Part shown: in pieces, positions 32,556 through 42,608 of the stretch | Numbering within the stretch: the stretch's first letter is position 1 | How the letters are laid out: every line of letters begins with the position of its first letter | NCBI RefSeq assembly: GCF_024189315.1 | Contig: NZ_JAIZEO010000005.1 | Span: 310,001 to 374,000 of the forward strand | Direction of reading: 5' to 3' | DNA from: Halobacillus sp. A5 | Lineage (GTDB): Bacteria > Bacillota > Bacilli > Bacillales > Halobacillaceae | DNA: 64,000 nt | Made by a program: the position numbers and the translations under genes | Notes under the pieces: generated by a model | What the model was told of the DNA's origin: nothing | Seen by the model: the letters and a program-made list of their open reading frames with translations, nothing else | The model's database searches: none

Positions 32556-34498
32556 TTTCTCACCTCCTTTAATGAGTTTTTTATTAGAAATCTATTTAAG
32601 ATTAATAATCTCATTAACATTTTAAAATCATGATTAAAAATTAATTCAGGTTTAAGCTCTCCGTTAATTTTATTCAGAGAATCTTTAATGACATTTTCAT
32701 CTAAATATTGAACCACTGAAGAATTTTTTAGTAACCCTTTAAACTCATTAATTAACTCATTCCAATGAGACCCCAACCTTTGAGTTCCGTCAGCACCTTG
32801 GAGCCCTCGATACTTAAAATTTAATCTCACTTTATCAGGCAATATACCTTTTGTAGCTCTACGAACAATTGAACGATCCATACCATTTTGGATATATTGG
32901 GAATCAGGTAAAGATAAACAAAATTTAATTACTCTTAAGTCGTTCGTTGGATCCCTGTTCCATAAAGAATATCTTAGTGATAATTTAGTAGCACTTGTTC
33001 CATTTCCCCAATAATAAAGTTTTGTGAATTGATTTGTTCTAGCTTCGTAAGTATTAGGAAGGTTAGTCCCTGTGAAATCAATACTATGTTCTCGTAGACG
33101 ATTGTAAACATTTGTTTTATCGGCAAATTCAGAATCGATTATGCTAGGAATAGATTTAAATTCCCCTAAATTATTTACCGGTTTTGCAAATGCCTTCTTT
33201 CTTATAATGGCTAATGTTTTTCTATTACCTGTCCCTTTAACATGCCTGTATGCATTCATTTCCTTAACAAGAGAAATCCATTTAAACTGTTTTAGCAATT
33301 TAGTATAATAATCAAGTGCGTATCCCCATGAAATCGTATAGTTACCTCTTGCTCCGTTTAATAAAATACTAATATCCTGTTTTGCAGCCTCTCTATAAAT
33401 CCCAGACATCCAGTATGAATTCTCAAAAAATTTATAAGGCATTTCTAATGTATCCAACCAATCATCCACCACTGTATAAGAATTATGACCTTCAAAAGAG
33501 CAGTAGTGATCTCTTATGTTGCCTACGTATTCAACAGTATTCTTAATAAAAGGCCTCTCATCAGGGATTTTTGTCTTAGGAGTCCAATCCTTGAATTCTT
33601 TAATAGGTACATAACTGAATGTTTTAATGGTCTTTTTCTTATCCCTTAAAGAACTTGCAGCAAATCCTGCCACTGCTCCAGAGTCTAATCCTCCACTTAA
33701 ATGCGCCCCAATTTCCTTAGTAGTTCTTAACCTTGCATCCACCGCTTCTTTAAATACTTCTCTAAACGCTTCTTCGTATTCTTCATTAGAATTTAACCTT
33801 AGCTTCTTTATTGAACTGAAATGATCGTATTTCTTAAAGGATAGTTTTAATTTAGTTACTGTAATTGTGTGAGATGGCGGAATTTGATTAACTTGATTGT
33901 AGATAGTTGAAAACAAATCTACAGAGTTAAACATATCAGGAATTGCCAGGTAATCAGCTACCCAATCTTCGTTAATCTCCCTTTCAACGTAAGGTAATGC
34001 TAGTAGTGGTTTAATTGTGGTACAAAAAGAAAAACTGTTATGGCCCTGAAAGTAATACAAAGTTCTAGCTCCTGAAAAATCCCTTGCCCCAAAAAGCTTC
34101 TGCTCTCGCTCATCCCAAATCATAAAAGCAAAATCTCCGATTAAATATCTTGGAGAGTCTTCCCCCCAATTGTGATAAGCAAGTAAGATTAATTTACTGT
34201 CCGGCATATTTGTTCTAAGAGCCTTACTCACACCTAAGGCATTAAATAATTCTTCACGGTTATCGATAATAGCATCTGCAGTTATGCACAATTTTCGGTC
34301 TGGGTCATAATATGGGAGCTTCTCACCCACCTGCTCAGGAGTTATCCATTGACTGTGACAGCCCAAGAAAATATTGCGATCATTCCACGTTTGTATGTCA
34401 TCGGCTGGGTATTTTTGTAGAGATTCCATTATGGAATTACTATGCATCATAGGAACAGGCTCATTGTTAAGGTTTATAATTCCAGCAATAGCGCTCAT
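32552..34498 (-). CDS. Lasso cyclase C2 (asparagine-synthetase-like), first gene of operon
   Basis: The 648-residue AsnB-type lasso cyclase has PP-loop LSGGLDSGAV and a glutaminase-like N-domain starting MSAIAGI without Cys2. The start at 34498 is used because GTGGGG lies eight bases before it. It is the most upstream gene of the lasso operon, so the promoter should be within 34499-34710, which is AT-rich and holds several weak hexamers but none I would assign. Its stop overlaps the A2 start, pairing it with the paeninodin-like precursor. Confidence 0.92.
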   Translation of the reverse strand: MSAIAGIINLNNEPVPMMHSNSIMESLQKYPADDIQTWNDRNIFLGCHSQWITPEQVGEKLPYYDPDRKLCITADAIIDNREELFNALGVSKALRTNMPDSKLILLAYHNWGEDSPRYLIGDFAFMIWDEREQKLFGARDFSGARTLYYFQGHNSFSFCTTIKPLLALPYVEREINEDWVADYLAIPDMFNSVDLFSTIYNQVNQIPPSHTITVTKLKLSFKKYDHFSSIKKLRLNSNEEYEEAFREVFKEAVDARLRTTKEIGAHLSGGLDSGAVAGFAASSLRDKKKTIKTFSYVPIKEFKDWTPKTKIPDERPFIKNTVEYVGNIRDHYCSFEGHNSYTVVDDWLDTLEMPYKFFENSYWMSGIYREAAKQDISILLNGARGNYTISWGYALDYYTKLLKQFKWISLVKEMNAYRHVKGTGNRKTLAIIRKKAFAKPVNNLGEFKSIPSIIDSEFADKTNVYNRLREHSIDFTGTNLPNTYEARTNQFTKLYYWGNGTSATKLSLRYSLWNRDPTNDLRVIKFCLSLPDSQYIQNGMDRSIVRRATKGILPDKVRLNFKYRGLQGADGTQRLGSHWNELINEFKGLLKNSSVVQYLDENVIKDSLNKINGELKPELIFNHDFKMLMRLLILNRFLIKNSLKEVRK

Positions 34499-34710
34499 AG
34501 CAATCCCCACTCTTTTATAAATAATTTAAATTCTTAATAACGAACGATTATGTGTAAGAATTTGTTTATTGTAGTAATTATATAACGTTTCATACGCTAT
34601 TATTCTATATAAAGAACTTATCACACTTTTATAAAGAACACAATATTGAAAACAAATATTTCTTCTTATTTTTTCAAAATTTGCACAATTAATTCATTTG
34701 ATTAAAAAAA

Positions 34711-34764
34711 ATTAAAACATGAAAAAGAGTGCTGAGATCTCAGCACTCTTTTTCATGTTTTAAT
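34711..34764. terminator. 54-bp perfect palindrome separating EPS and lasso operons
   Basis: The sequence from ATTAAAACATG through GCTGAGATCTCAGC to CATGTTTTAAT is palindromic over its whole 54 bases. A T run inside the right arm (CTCTTTTTC) and flanking A/T tracts let it terminate in either direction; it directly follows the beta-helix gene's stop. Confidence 0.88.
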
Positions 34765-34770
34765 CATACT

Positions 34771-37371
34771 TCAATCTGCTATCAAACCATATGGTTTAAA
34801 GATGGCTCTTTCACTTTTATACTCCCAGGTAACTTCCCCATCTTCCTCACTTCCCGAAGTGTGTGTCGGACCTGAATCAGAAGATGTTCCAGCATTCAAC
34901 GCTTCATAAACCAGTCCGTTGTGGTGGATAGTACTTCCAGCAATATAACTCGTAGAAGACTGCCAGGTTAAATCGGTTGCTGTACCCTCATGAATACAAA
35001 TCCATCCTATATACCCTCCAGGCTCCAAGTTTGCCTCTTCTAACTTTTGCCTATACCTAAAATATCCCGTGGTAGGTGCTGAAGAAACGATGAAGTAAGG
35101 ATCTTTAATTCCATTGATCAAATTATTAGATAGGATAAGATCTTGATTGTTAGGATTTATCGTTGTGTTTTCTAATACATTATCCCGAAACTGAAAATCA
35201 GGTATTGAATATCCCGATAAAGGCATGACTTGCATCGCTTCACCTGAGGAAGTAAAAGTATTGCCTTTCACAAGAAATTTTTCACATGAAACAAACCGAG
35301 AAGTAAGCAGCGAAATAATATTGTCTGGATTATCATCGACTGGTGCCATATTAAAACGGTTATTGAGAAACTCCACTTTTCCATTCATATCACGGAAATA
35401 TACAAATCTATTCTGAGTACTGTTAATCTCACACTGTTCAAACCTTAAAATGTCCATTGGTTGATCATAGCTTGCGAAAAATTCGGTTTCATTAAATGTA
35501 CAGTCTTTGAATTCATATTTGTAGCCGGTTGAGTTGACTCTGAATTGTAATGGTGAATCCAAATCTGAACAGTCAAAGTAGCATCCTCTATAGTCGCCTG
35601 GAGCAATAGTTACCCCTAAAGTTCCTGGTGTGAGCTTTAGATAATTGTTGGTAAACATCCAACCATTTTCATCTGAATAATTGTATATCCGTGCTTCATC
35701 TAAAACATTGTCTTGAAGCATCTGTGGAGTTCCTGAAGTCTGTAGGTTATTACTATCGCTTGTAGCCGAAATGTTATTGGAATCTCTAAAAAAATAATTA
35801 GAATTCACTAGTGATGTATAAGCTATTTTTTTATCTAAGCCTAAAGAACTGTTATAGAAATAATTATTGCTAATTAGATGTCTTCCAGTACTCCTTGAAC
35901 CTACTGAAGAGTGAAACATTGTATTTCCGCTAAAAAGTGCTTCCCCCTGAAGATCCCAGCTAGAAGAATTAATGATATTATCTTTTATATGAACTTGCCT
36001 ACACTCACCCCAGACAGTGCTTTGTCCCAACCTATCCATATAATTACTATAGAAATAAACATGTTGCGTGCTTACAAACGCAACTCCAATTCTGGAATCA
36101 TAAAAGTGATTATTGTAAATTCTAATATTTTGGTTTAATCCGTAGCCATCTTCAACGTCAATAATGCAACCAGGGGAAGCTCCTCTAATGTGATGGATTT
36201 TATTTTCATTAATAAACAAATGTTTTCCTGTGGGAACGACTCCACATCTACGGGCATGATGAAGATCACACTTTTCTATATAAACATACCTTGGACATAA
36301 AGATACACATAAACTTAACGCTGTCCCTTCTGTATCTGTGGGAAGTGTACCTTGATAGTAAGACAGTTTGATCTTTGTTGCCCCTTCAGGAATTTCAATA
36401 TCATCAAATACTTTAGCTCTAATTAAGGAATCTACAAAGTTATTGTTTTCATCGTAAAATATTACGTCAAAGGTTTCACTTTCAATGTCACGGCCAAAAT
36501 CACCCCAGCTATTCCCACACACATTAAAAAAACCATAAATATTTATAGCTGCAGTTGGTAAAGAGATATAACTATTGCTTCTAATCCTTGAAGAATCGCT
36601 GAACAATTCACCATTATTTGTATCAATACTCCCTTGTTCCCAATGATCGAATGCATTCATGTTGTAGAAATTCGGTAACGCTTCTGTATAGATGCAGTCT
36701 CCTGTGAAATTATAGATATTAAGAAAGTCAATATGAATATATCTTGAGTGGTGTTCAACTGTAATCCCCATCCCCCACTCATGAGTTCCTGGGATACTTT
36801 CATAATCATGAGTGTATCTATCGCCTTCAATATCTCCATTCGTTACCCTAATAAATTCTGAGTTATTTTCAATTAAGATAACAGTATACCTTTCAAGACC
36901 ATTATCCTGTATACGAAGCTTTGAGCCACCTAAATTAAACGTCATTCGGCTGGGTATTAATATTGGATTATTTTCATCAATAAGATAGGTACCATCTGGC
37001 AAAACGAATTCATTGTATCCCATTTGACTTGCCCACTGAAGTGCATCATTTAAGTGTTGAGAAGTATTAACAGCATCTATTCCCTCGTTAGATACTTCCC
37101 ATTTCTCTAATTCAAGAGTATAGCTACTGGTAATGTCGGGGACTACCTTCCAACTACCGTTTTGATATGCAATTAGTCCTCGCTCATCAACATTATTAAA
37201 GTCAATATCCTTAATATCTTCGATTGAAAAATCTTCAAACTTTTGGTCAATATCTGCTAATTTACTCTGCAGGTTTTGAGTCTCGTTCACATAAATTGCT
37301 TTTGAAACAGTTAAAGGATAAATAAATTTGTCATCACAATTATCTTTTAAGCGGTTAATTTTACCTAGCAC
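34771..37371 (-). CDS. Right-handed beta-helix (tailspike-like) protein
   Basis: The 866-residue protein has no signal peptide. Residues about 1-60 are a coiled, phage-structure-like N-terminus (INRLKDNCDD, NLQSKLADIDQKF). A long central region (about 100-760) has repeated N-x-F/I-x-N rungs typical of parallel beta-helix pectate-lyase/Pectate_lyase_3 folds. The C-terminus (WQSSTSYIAGSTIHHNGLVYEA) resembles a small carbohydrate-binding module. It is likely a polysaccharide-binding or -cleaving protein acting on the locus's own polymer; export route unknown. The GTG start follows AGGGG. It is last gene of the EPS locus. Confidence 0.75.
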   Translation of the reverse strand: MLGKINRLKDNCDDKFIYPLTVSKAIYVNETQNLQSKLADIDQKFEDFSIEDIKDIDFNNVDERGLIAYQNGSWKVVPDITSSYTLELEKWEVSNEGIDAVNTSQHLNDALQWASQMGYNEFVLPDGTYLIDENNPILIPSRMTFNLGGSKLRIQDNGLERYTVILIENNSEFIRVTNGDIEGDRYTHDYESIPGTHEWGMGITVEHHSRYIHIDFLNIYNFTGDCIYTEALPNFYNMNAFDHWEQGSIDTNNGELFSDSSRIRSNSYISLPTAAINIYGFFNVCGNSWGDFGRDIESETFDVIFYDENNNFVDSLIRAKVFDDIEIPEGATKIKLSYYQGTLPTDTEGTALSLCVSLCPRYVYIEKCDLHHARRCGVVPTGKHLFINENKIHHIRGASPGCIIDVEDGYGLNQNIRIYNNHFYDSRIGVAFVSTQHVYFYSNYMDRLGQSTVWGECRQVHIKDNIINSSSWDLQGEALFSGNTMFHSSVGSRSTGRHLISNNYFYNSSLGLDKKIAYTSLVNSNYFFRDSNNISATSDSNNLQTSGTPQMLQDNVLDEARIYNYSDENGWMFTNNYLKLTPGTLGVTIAPGDYRGCYFDCSDLDSPLQFRVNSTGYKYEFKDCTFNETEFFASYDQPMDILRFEQCEINSTQNRFVYFRDMNGKVEFLNNRFNMAPVDDNPDNIISLLTSRFVSCEKFLVKGNTFTSSGEAMQVMPLSGYSIPDFQFRDNVLENTTINPNNQDLILSNNLINGIKDPYFIVSSAPTTGYFRYRQKLEEANLEPGGYIGWICIHEGTATDLTWQSSTSYIAGSTIHHNGLVYEALNAGTSSDSGPTHTSGSEEDGEVTWEYKSERAIFKPYGLIAD

Positions 37372-37386
37372 ATCTTCACCCCTGGA

Positions 37387-38307
37387 TTAGTCGATCTCAA
37401 CAAAGCTGTGAGACCCATTTATAGAAGCATCATGACCATTTTCCGATTGATCCAACACATTGCCTTCCGAAGTATCGTATTCAGCAATTAATACATCATC
37501 ATGAAAAACTTCAATATTATAGATATTTCCAGGCATAGAATTAGAGCTATTCGAGCCGAATAATGTTAAACTGCCGCTTTTTGGTGTACTTAAATAATGA
37601 ATAATTTCGCAATCTTCTCCAATCGGAACGTAGTTACCCAAATTACCCGGAATTTCATCTCCGTTAATTTCAATTTTTTCTATATTTCTTTTAGCGCCTG
37701 ACATCACTGAGTAACTTCCAGAGCCTGAGTAAAATAAATCTCCATTATCCTTAACTGAAATGAGTCCAATTACCACAATTTTATTGTACAGCGGAAGAGA
37801 AGATGGCGCCCTAAAGAAGCTATCGGTTCCTGACATTTGCAAGTAAAATTCTAAAGAAGCTGTCCTTACTGTAAAACTAACCCCTATAGACTCATTGTTG
37901 TCTTGGTCAACTGCTTTAATAAAGAAAGTGTACTCTGTATCAGCACTTAGAGAAGTAACTTGAAAGCTTAAGGATGAGGTAGTACCTAACAAGTTCTCTT
38001 GCAAATAGATATTATATTCTTTAATGTCACTAGAATTGCTAGCACTCCAGTGTAAAGTCAGGCTTTCCTGAAGTACATTTGTAACATAAATATTTTCAAC
38101 TTCATTAGGTGGCTGTGTGTCTTCTATTTCCACCAATTCTGATCCTTCAACCCAGTCTAAAGTAGAGATATCATTACATACGGTTGAATTCAATTCCTCC
38201 TCTGTAATTTTAAAATTATTATTTGTAATGCTCCCATTTTTGTCTAAACTTTCTTTATCTGTTTTGGCTTTGTTCAACCAACCAGTTACAGAATTTAAAA
38301 TTCTCAT
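37387..38307 (-). CDS. Fibronectin type III domain protein with C-terminal beta domain
   Basis: The 306-residue protein has a short N-terminal helix and linker, an FN3 domain at about 68-150 (PPNEVENIYVTNV, DIKEYNIYL, ADTEYTFFIKAVDQDNN), and a beta-rich C-terminal domain (about 155-306). No signal peptide or anchor. Together with the adjacent beta-helix protein it looks like a surface or phage-tail-type pair. The gene precedes the beta-helix gene by 15 bases, so they are co-expressed. Function unknown. Confidence 0.72.
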   Translation of the reverse strand: MRILNSVTGWLNKAKTDKESLDKNGSITNNNFKITEEELNSTVCNDISTLDWVEGSELVEIEDTQPPNEVENIYVTNVLQESLTLHWSASNSSDIKEYNIYLQENLLGTTSSLSFQVTSLSADTEYTFFIKAVDQDNNESIGVSFTVRTASLEFYLQMSGTDSFFRAPSSLPLYNKIVVIGLISVKDNGDLFYSGSGSYSVMSGAKRNIEKIEINGDEIPGNLGNYVPIGEDCEIIHYLSTPKSGSLTLFGSNSSNSMPGNIYNIEVFHDDVLIAEYDTSEGNVLDQSENGHDASINGSHSFVEID

Positions 38308-38452
38308 TTAACCTATCCCACATCCTTTTGAACCAATTAGTTTCAGTATATGAATGCAGCGGTTATATGAGAATTATTTTTAACTATGACAAGCCTATCC
38401 TTTATATCCATTAAATCGTGAATTAATGACAATATAAAAGGTTTACCTGAAA

Positions 38453-38491
38453 ATTATAATAAAGGTAATAAATATTCACCTTTATTATAAT
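38453..38491 (-). terminator. AT-rich hairpin after the ABC transporter gene
   Basis: A perfect 14-bp stem ATTATAATAAAGGT/ACCTTTATTATAAT lies just past the ABC transporter stop on the minus strand. It may end the GT/ABC transcript or be read through into the FN3 gene. Confidence 0.65.
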
Positions 38492-38498
38492 ATGGTGA

Positions 38499-40277
38499 CT
38501 ACATTACTGATTTCTTTTGTTTAGATTGGGGAGAAACTAAATGTCCTCCATTAATTTCAAAAGTTGTATCACAATTTTTAATTGTACTTAGTCTGTGAGC
38601 TATAATAATTAATGTTTTTTCACCTTTTAAACCATCAATCGCTTTCATAATTTCTTTTTCTGTTTCATTATCTAATGCGGAGGTGGCTTCATCCATAAAT
38701 AAAATTTCCGGATTATGATATAGAGCTCTAGCTATACCGATACGTTGGCGTTGACCACCGGATAGCCTTACTCCATTTTCCCCTACCGTTGTATTTAACT
38801 TCTCGGGAAGGTCTTTCACGAACTCCTTCAACTGTGCTTGTTCTAATGCCCTCCAAACTTCTTTATCATTTATTTTCTCACTTTCAATTCCAAAAGCTAC
38901 ATTTCCTCTGATGGTATCATCTGATAGATAAATAGATTGGGGAATATAACCAATCTTTTGCTGCCATAAAGACTTTTGACTTGTTAAACTTTCTCCATCA
39001 ATTTTCACTTCCCCTTTTTCAGGTTGTAATATCCCTAAAATTATATCAACTAATGTAGTCTTTCCAGCACCAGAGGGACCTACAAAAGCTACTGAATCGC
39101 CAATAGGAATATTTAGTGACACATTCTCTACGCAATAATTATCTTGCCCTGGATATTTAAAAGAAATATTCTCTAATTTAATTAACTTTTTATAAGTTTT
39201 TTCTCCTCTATTAATAATATCTTTTTTAAACCCTAATTCATTCCTATAAGATATATAATCTTTTTCTCTCGATAAATCATAGTAAATTACCGATAGAGCA
39301 GGTTGACTATATTTAATTGTGGTAATCATTGCTACTACACGTGTTATTGATGGCATCAGACGAAAAGCCGCCATAGCAAATAGGGCCATCGTAGATATAA
39401 TTTCAGAAGTATCTTTACCTTGGAGCACAATAATAACCATAGTAATAAGCACTACAGAAACCAGTAATGTTTCTATAAATAAACGAGGCACTTGTTCTAA
39501 CAATTTCATATACCGACTATTGTTTGCCTTAATCTGACTTTGCTCTTTATATGCATTAATAAAAAAACTTTCTTTACCTGTTACTTTCACTACTTTACTT
39601 GCTCCTAGACCTTGGTTTACCCACTTAATCATCTTCCCAGAAACCTTTTGCTGTTCATTACCTAGTAAAGAAATCTTCTTTCGAAAAATTTTAAAGAAAA
39701 TAAAAACACTTCCACTTAATAAAGTGAAAGCTGTTATTGTTGCAATTGGAGATGTTATAAATAGTAAAGTTAACACACAAACAATTACTAATATTTCAGT
39801 AAACAGTTGAAAACTAGACATAATTATACCTTGAAAAACTTTTGGTACTTCTGAATTAATATTTCTAAGTAAATCGGAAGTGTTACGTTTCAAATGAAAA
39901 GTATATGGTTTGGTCAGATATTCTTGAAATAATTCTGCTGACAATTTCACTTGCTGATTTAATATTACTCGAAATTGTGTGTAATTAAACAATAATAAAT
40001 ACAAGTTTTTCGATACAAATACTAATAATAGTACGATAACTGCAAAAATAATAAATGCATTATTACTATTAAAATTAAACAAGTCATAAAAGTATGCAAG
40101 TATAAATTGGTCATGTATTAGTTCTGGTTTAGTTACTATACCTACGAAGGGTACAATTAAACCTATTCCTATGGTTTCTAATATTGCAGCAATTACCATC
40201 ATTCCAAACAATAATAATAGCTTCTTTTTTTCTTGTTTATTAAATAAAGTTTGTAACTTCTTGAAGTTCTTTAACAA
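38499..40277 (-). CDS. PglK-type ABC transporter (polysaccharide/oligosaccharide flippase candidate)
   Basis: The 592-residue fused ABC half-transporter has an N-terminal membrane domain starting LETIGIGLIVPFVGIV, a signature typical of PglK-like lipid-linked oligosaccharide flippases, and a C-terminal ATPase with GPSGAGKTT, LSGGQRQRIGIARAL and ILFMDEATSALD. It is expected to flip an undecaprenyl-linked glycan made by the glycosyltransferases upstream. No Wzx flippase gene is seen in the window, which makes this the main candidate for polymer export here. Confidence 0.8.
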   Translation of the reverse strand: MLKNFKKLQTLFNKQEKKKLLLLFGMMVIAAILETIGIGLIVPFVGIVTKPELIHDQFILAYFYDLFNFNSNNAFIIFAVIVLLLVFVSKNLYLLLFNYTQFRVILNQQVKLSAELFQEYLTKPYTFHLKRNTSDLLRNINSEVPKVFQGIIMSSFQLFTEILVIVCVLTLLFITSPIATITAFTLLSGSVFIFFKIFRKKISLLGNEQQKVSGKMIKWVNQGLGASKVVKVTGKESFFINAYKEQSQIKANNSRYMKLLEQVPRLFIETLLVSVVLITMVIIVLQGKDTSEIISTMALFAMAAFRLMPSITRVVAMITTIKYSQPALSVIYYDLSREKDYISYRNELGFKKDIINRGEKTYKKLIKLENISFKYPGQDNYCVENVSLNIPIGDSVAFVGPSGAGKTTLVDIILGILQPEKGEVKIDGESLTSQKSLWQQKIGYIPQSIYLSDDTIRGNVAFGIESEKINDKEVWRALEQAQLKEFVKDLPEKLNTTVGENGVRLSGGQRQRIGIARALYHNPEILFMDEATSALDNETEKEIMKAIDGLKGEKTLIIIAHRLSTIKNCDTTFEINGGHLVSPQSKQKKSVM

Positions 40278-40310
40278 CTATTTCACTCCTTACACAAAAG
40301 ATTTTTTTCT

Positions 40311-41357
40311 TCAACTAAAAATAGCATCTCTAAGCTTGGTAACTGTCTTAATTTTCACTTTTAAAACAATAAGAGAGTAAACTAATTTCTCATTTCTTAA
40401 CTTGCATATAGCTTTTAATAACTTTGTAAATATAGAGGGACAATGGTAATAACGGATATCGTTAATAAATTCATTATCGTTAACTATTTTTGAGATCATT
40501 TTTAATTTTTTATAGTTTGGAAGTGAACAACTCATAATATCTTCCAAATATGATAGTGTAATACCTGCATATTTGTATCTTATTTTTTCTTGTGCATTAA
40601 ATAATTTATATTCACAACACCTATTTAAGAAGAGTTCTCTATTAACTACAATATAATCATAAAAGTCTTCTCTAAAAGTTTGAGTTAATGAATCTTCTCT
40701 TCTAACAAAATAGTTATATAAGGGTTGGGGAATGAAAACCAGACTATTTAATAATGGTAATATCTTAAAATTTAATATCATATCTTCACTGTGACTTTTG
40801 TCTTCATCGAATTTAATTTCGTAGTGACTAAATAAAGACTTTTTGTATAGCTTATTTACGCTAGATACTAAGCTATATGTTTTTTGTTCTACTATTGATG
40901 ATATGATTATGTTTTCCTCAATATCAGCTTTACTATATAGCCCCTCTGCTTTGGTCCATATAGAAGATATGGTTTCTGTTTTATTGAAAGAGTTTATTGT
41001 TTTAATAGGACAAACAATCATATCAGCGTTATTTTCTTTAGCCTTTAAAAACATCACTTCATACATATTGGACTCGATAGTGTCATCAGGATCCACAAAT
41101 GCTAAATAATCACCATTAGAAATGTCTATTCCTTTATTCCTGGCAGAAGAAACCCCAGCATTCTTTTGATGAACTACTTTTACTCTATTGTCTGCTAATG
41201 CATACTTTTCACAAATTTCTCCGCAACTATCTTCAGAGCCGTCATTTATAAGTATAACTTCTAAATCAGAGAACGATTGGGATAGTATCGAATCTAAGCA
41301 TGAAGCCAAATATGGTTCAACATTATAAATTGGTACTATAACACTTATACTAGGCAT
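40311..41357 (-). CDS. GT2 glycosyltransferase
   Basis: The 348-residue GT-A enzyme has the N-terminal nucleotide-sugar domain (ISVIVPIYNVEPYL, VILINDGSEDS) and the metal-binding DPDD at about 94-97 (normally DSDD), then a variable acceptor half with a hydrophobic C-terminus. It adds a sugar from a nucleotide donor; the donor is not predictable. It is close to the GT2 at 45975 and 48541. The ATG lies behind a weak GGGAGGAG. Confidence 0.88.
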   Translation of the reverse strand: MPSISVIVPIYNVEPYLASCLDSILSQSFSDLEVILINDGSEDSCGEICEKYALADNRVKVVHQKNAGVSSARNKGIDISNGDYLAFVDPDDTIESNMYEVMFLKAKENNADMIVCPIKTINSFNKTETISSIWTKAEGLYSKADIEENIIISSIVEQKTYSLVSSVNKLYKKSLFSHYEIKFDEDKSHSEDMILNFKILPLLNSLVFIPQPLYNYFVRREDSLTQTFREDFYDYIVVNRELFLNRCCEYKLFNAQEKIRYKYAGITLSYLEDIMSCSLPNYKKLKMISKIVNDNEFINDIRYYHCPSIFTKLLKAICKLRNEKLVYSLIVLKVKIKTVTKLRDAIFS

Positions 41358-41428
41358 TTTATTGCTTCACTCCTCCCTTTTCGAACGATTTACCCTAATT
41401 CTAAGAATTATCCATATTAGCAATTTCA

Positions 41429-42562
41429 CTAGCCTCGTACGGACTCATTTTGATAATTTTTTAATTCCTTAATTTTCTCTAGAATCATGAGTTCCAGCTG
41501 GTCTTCATCAAAATCAACAATTTCCCCTTTCCTTTTAGGCACTAACTGTTCATATGCTCCAGAAAATTTTGTGCTAATAATTGGTTTGTTAAAGCATATG
41601 GCCTCAGCTAAGGTAATACAGAATCCTTCATGACGCGATGGCTGAATATATATATCGCAATCCTTCATATATCGATATGGGTTCGCCTTAGCTCCTAACA
41701 ATAAAAAATCTTCTCGAAGGCCATAATGTTCAATTAATTTTTCATAATTATTACGTTCAATGCCTTCTCCTATGCAGTACCACTTAACATGAATACCTTT
41801 TCTCTTTAATTTAGCAAGTACCTTAATAATTAAATCTTGCCCTTTTTCTCTACTGAGTCTTCCCACAGTAAGGATCCTGATGCCATTAAAATCATCTTGA
41901 AACCCACTCCCTACTTCAGCCAAATTTTGAATAACCTTTTGGGAGATAAAATTAGGAAACCAAAAAATTTTATTTGATATACTAGGCAGTAATTCTTTTA
42001 ACTTTTGTTGACTTTCTTTCGAGACTACAAAAATTTTGTTAAAACTCCTATAACTTTTTAGAGCATTTACATGATTAAATCCTATTTTTGTGACATCAAA
42101 ATGTATCCACTGTATCCTTTTTGTTGCTGAAACTTTATTCAATATAAAATAGCTTATGAAGTCCATAGGACCTGCATAAGCTACTGCTATATCATATTTT
42201 TTATTTTCATAACGAATGTGTTTAGCTAAATACCCTATATATATATCTTTATTTCTAAATATTTTCGATAAAAAATAAAAATAAGAAAAACTCAAAGCTT
42301 TTATAACACTTCCCTCTTTAAATAATGAGATAGCTGTTTGTTTAGGAGGTTGATTAATCATTCGCTTAATTTTTGAAAAACCTTTTAGAACTTCTACATG
42401 AACATGTTGTGGTATATGTGTCAAAAACTCCCCTTTTTCTTCCATTAATAAAATCGTAATATCATATCTATCTTTTGACATTTCAGAGAGCAAATTCAGA
42501 AGGGCTTTTTCTGTTCCACCAATATTCATGTTTTTAACCATAAAAACTATGCTTCTCTTCAT
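41429..42562 (-). CDS. GT4 glycosyltransferase
   Basis: The 377-residue GT-B enzyme has an acceptor-side N-domain with MNIGGTEKALLNLL and a donor-side C-domain with TVGRLSREKGQDL and PSRHEGFCITLAEA (retaining GT4 E-x7-E signature). AGAAGGTG precedes the ATG at 42562; a longer reading overlaps the previous gene. It belongs with the GT4 genes at 43732 and 49600, which share the IxWxH/xV motif after a transport-like region (QWIHFDVTK, AWVNVSYH, AWIHTDYS). Confidence 0.88.
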   Translation of the reverse strand: MKRSIVFMVKNMNIGGTEKALLNLLSEMSKDRYDITILLMEEKGEFLTHIPQHVHVEVLKGFSKIKRMINQPPKQTAISLFKEGSVIKALSFSYFYFLSKIFRNKDIYIGYLAKHIRYENKKYDIAVAYAGPMDFISYFILNKVSATKRIQWIHFDVTKIGFNHVNALKSYRSFNKIFVVSKESQQKLKELLPSISNKIFWFPNFISQKVIQNLAEVGSGFQDDFNGIRILTVGRLSREKGQDLIIKVLAKLKRKGIHVKWYCIGEGIERNNYEKLIEHYGLREDFLLLGAKANPYRYMKDCDIYIQPSRHEGFCITLAEAICFNKPIISTKFSGAYEQLVPKRKGEIVDFDEDQLELMILEKIKELKNYQNESVRG

Positions 42563-42608
42563 TATTTCACCTTCTTTTAACATAAGAGTTAATGTAAAAT
42601 AAAGTGCA

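Noticed and set aside
34499-34710. A third lasso precursor upstream of cyclase C2
   Set aside because: No short frame with ribosome site and W-x-x-P/LEVLDV leader was found there.
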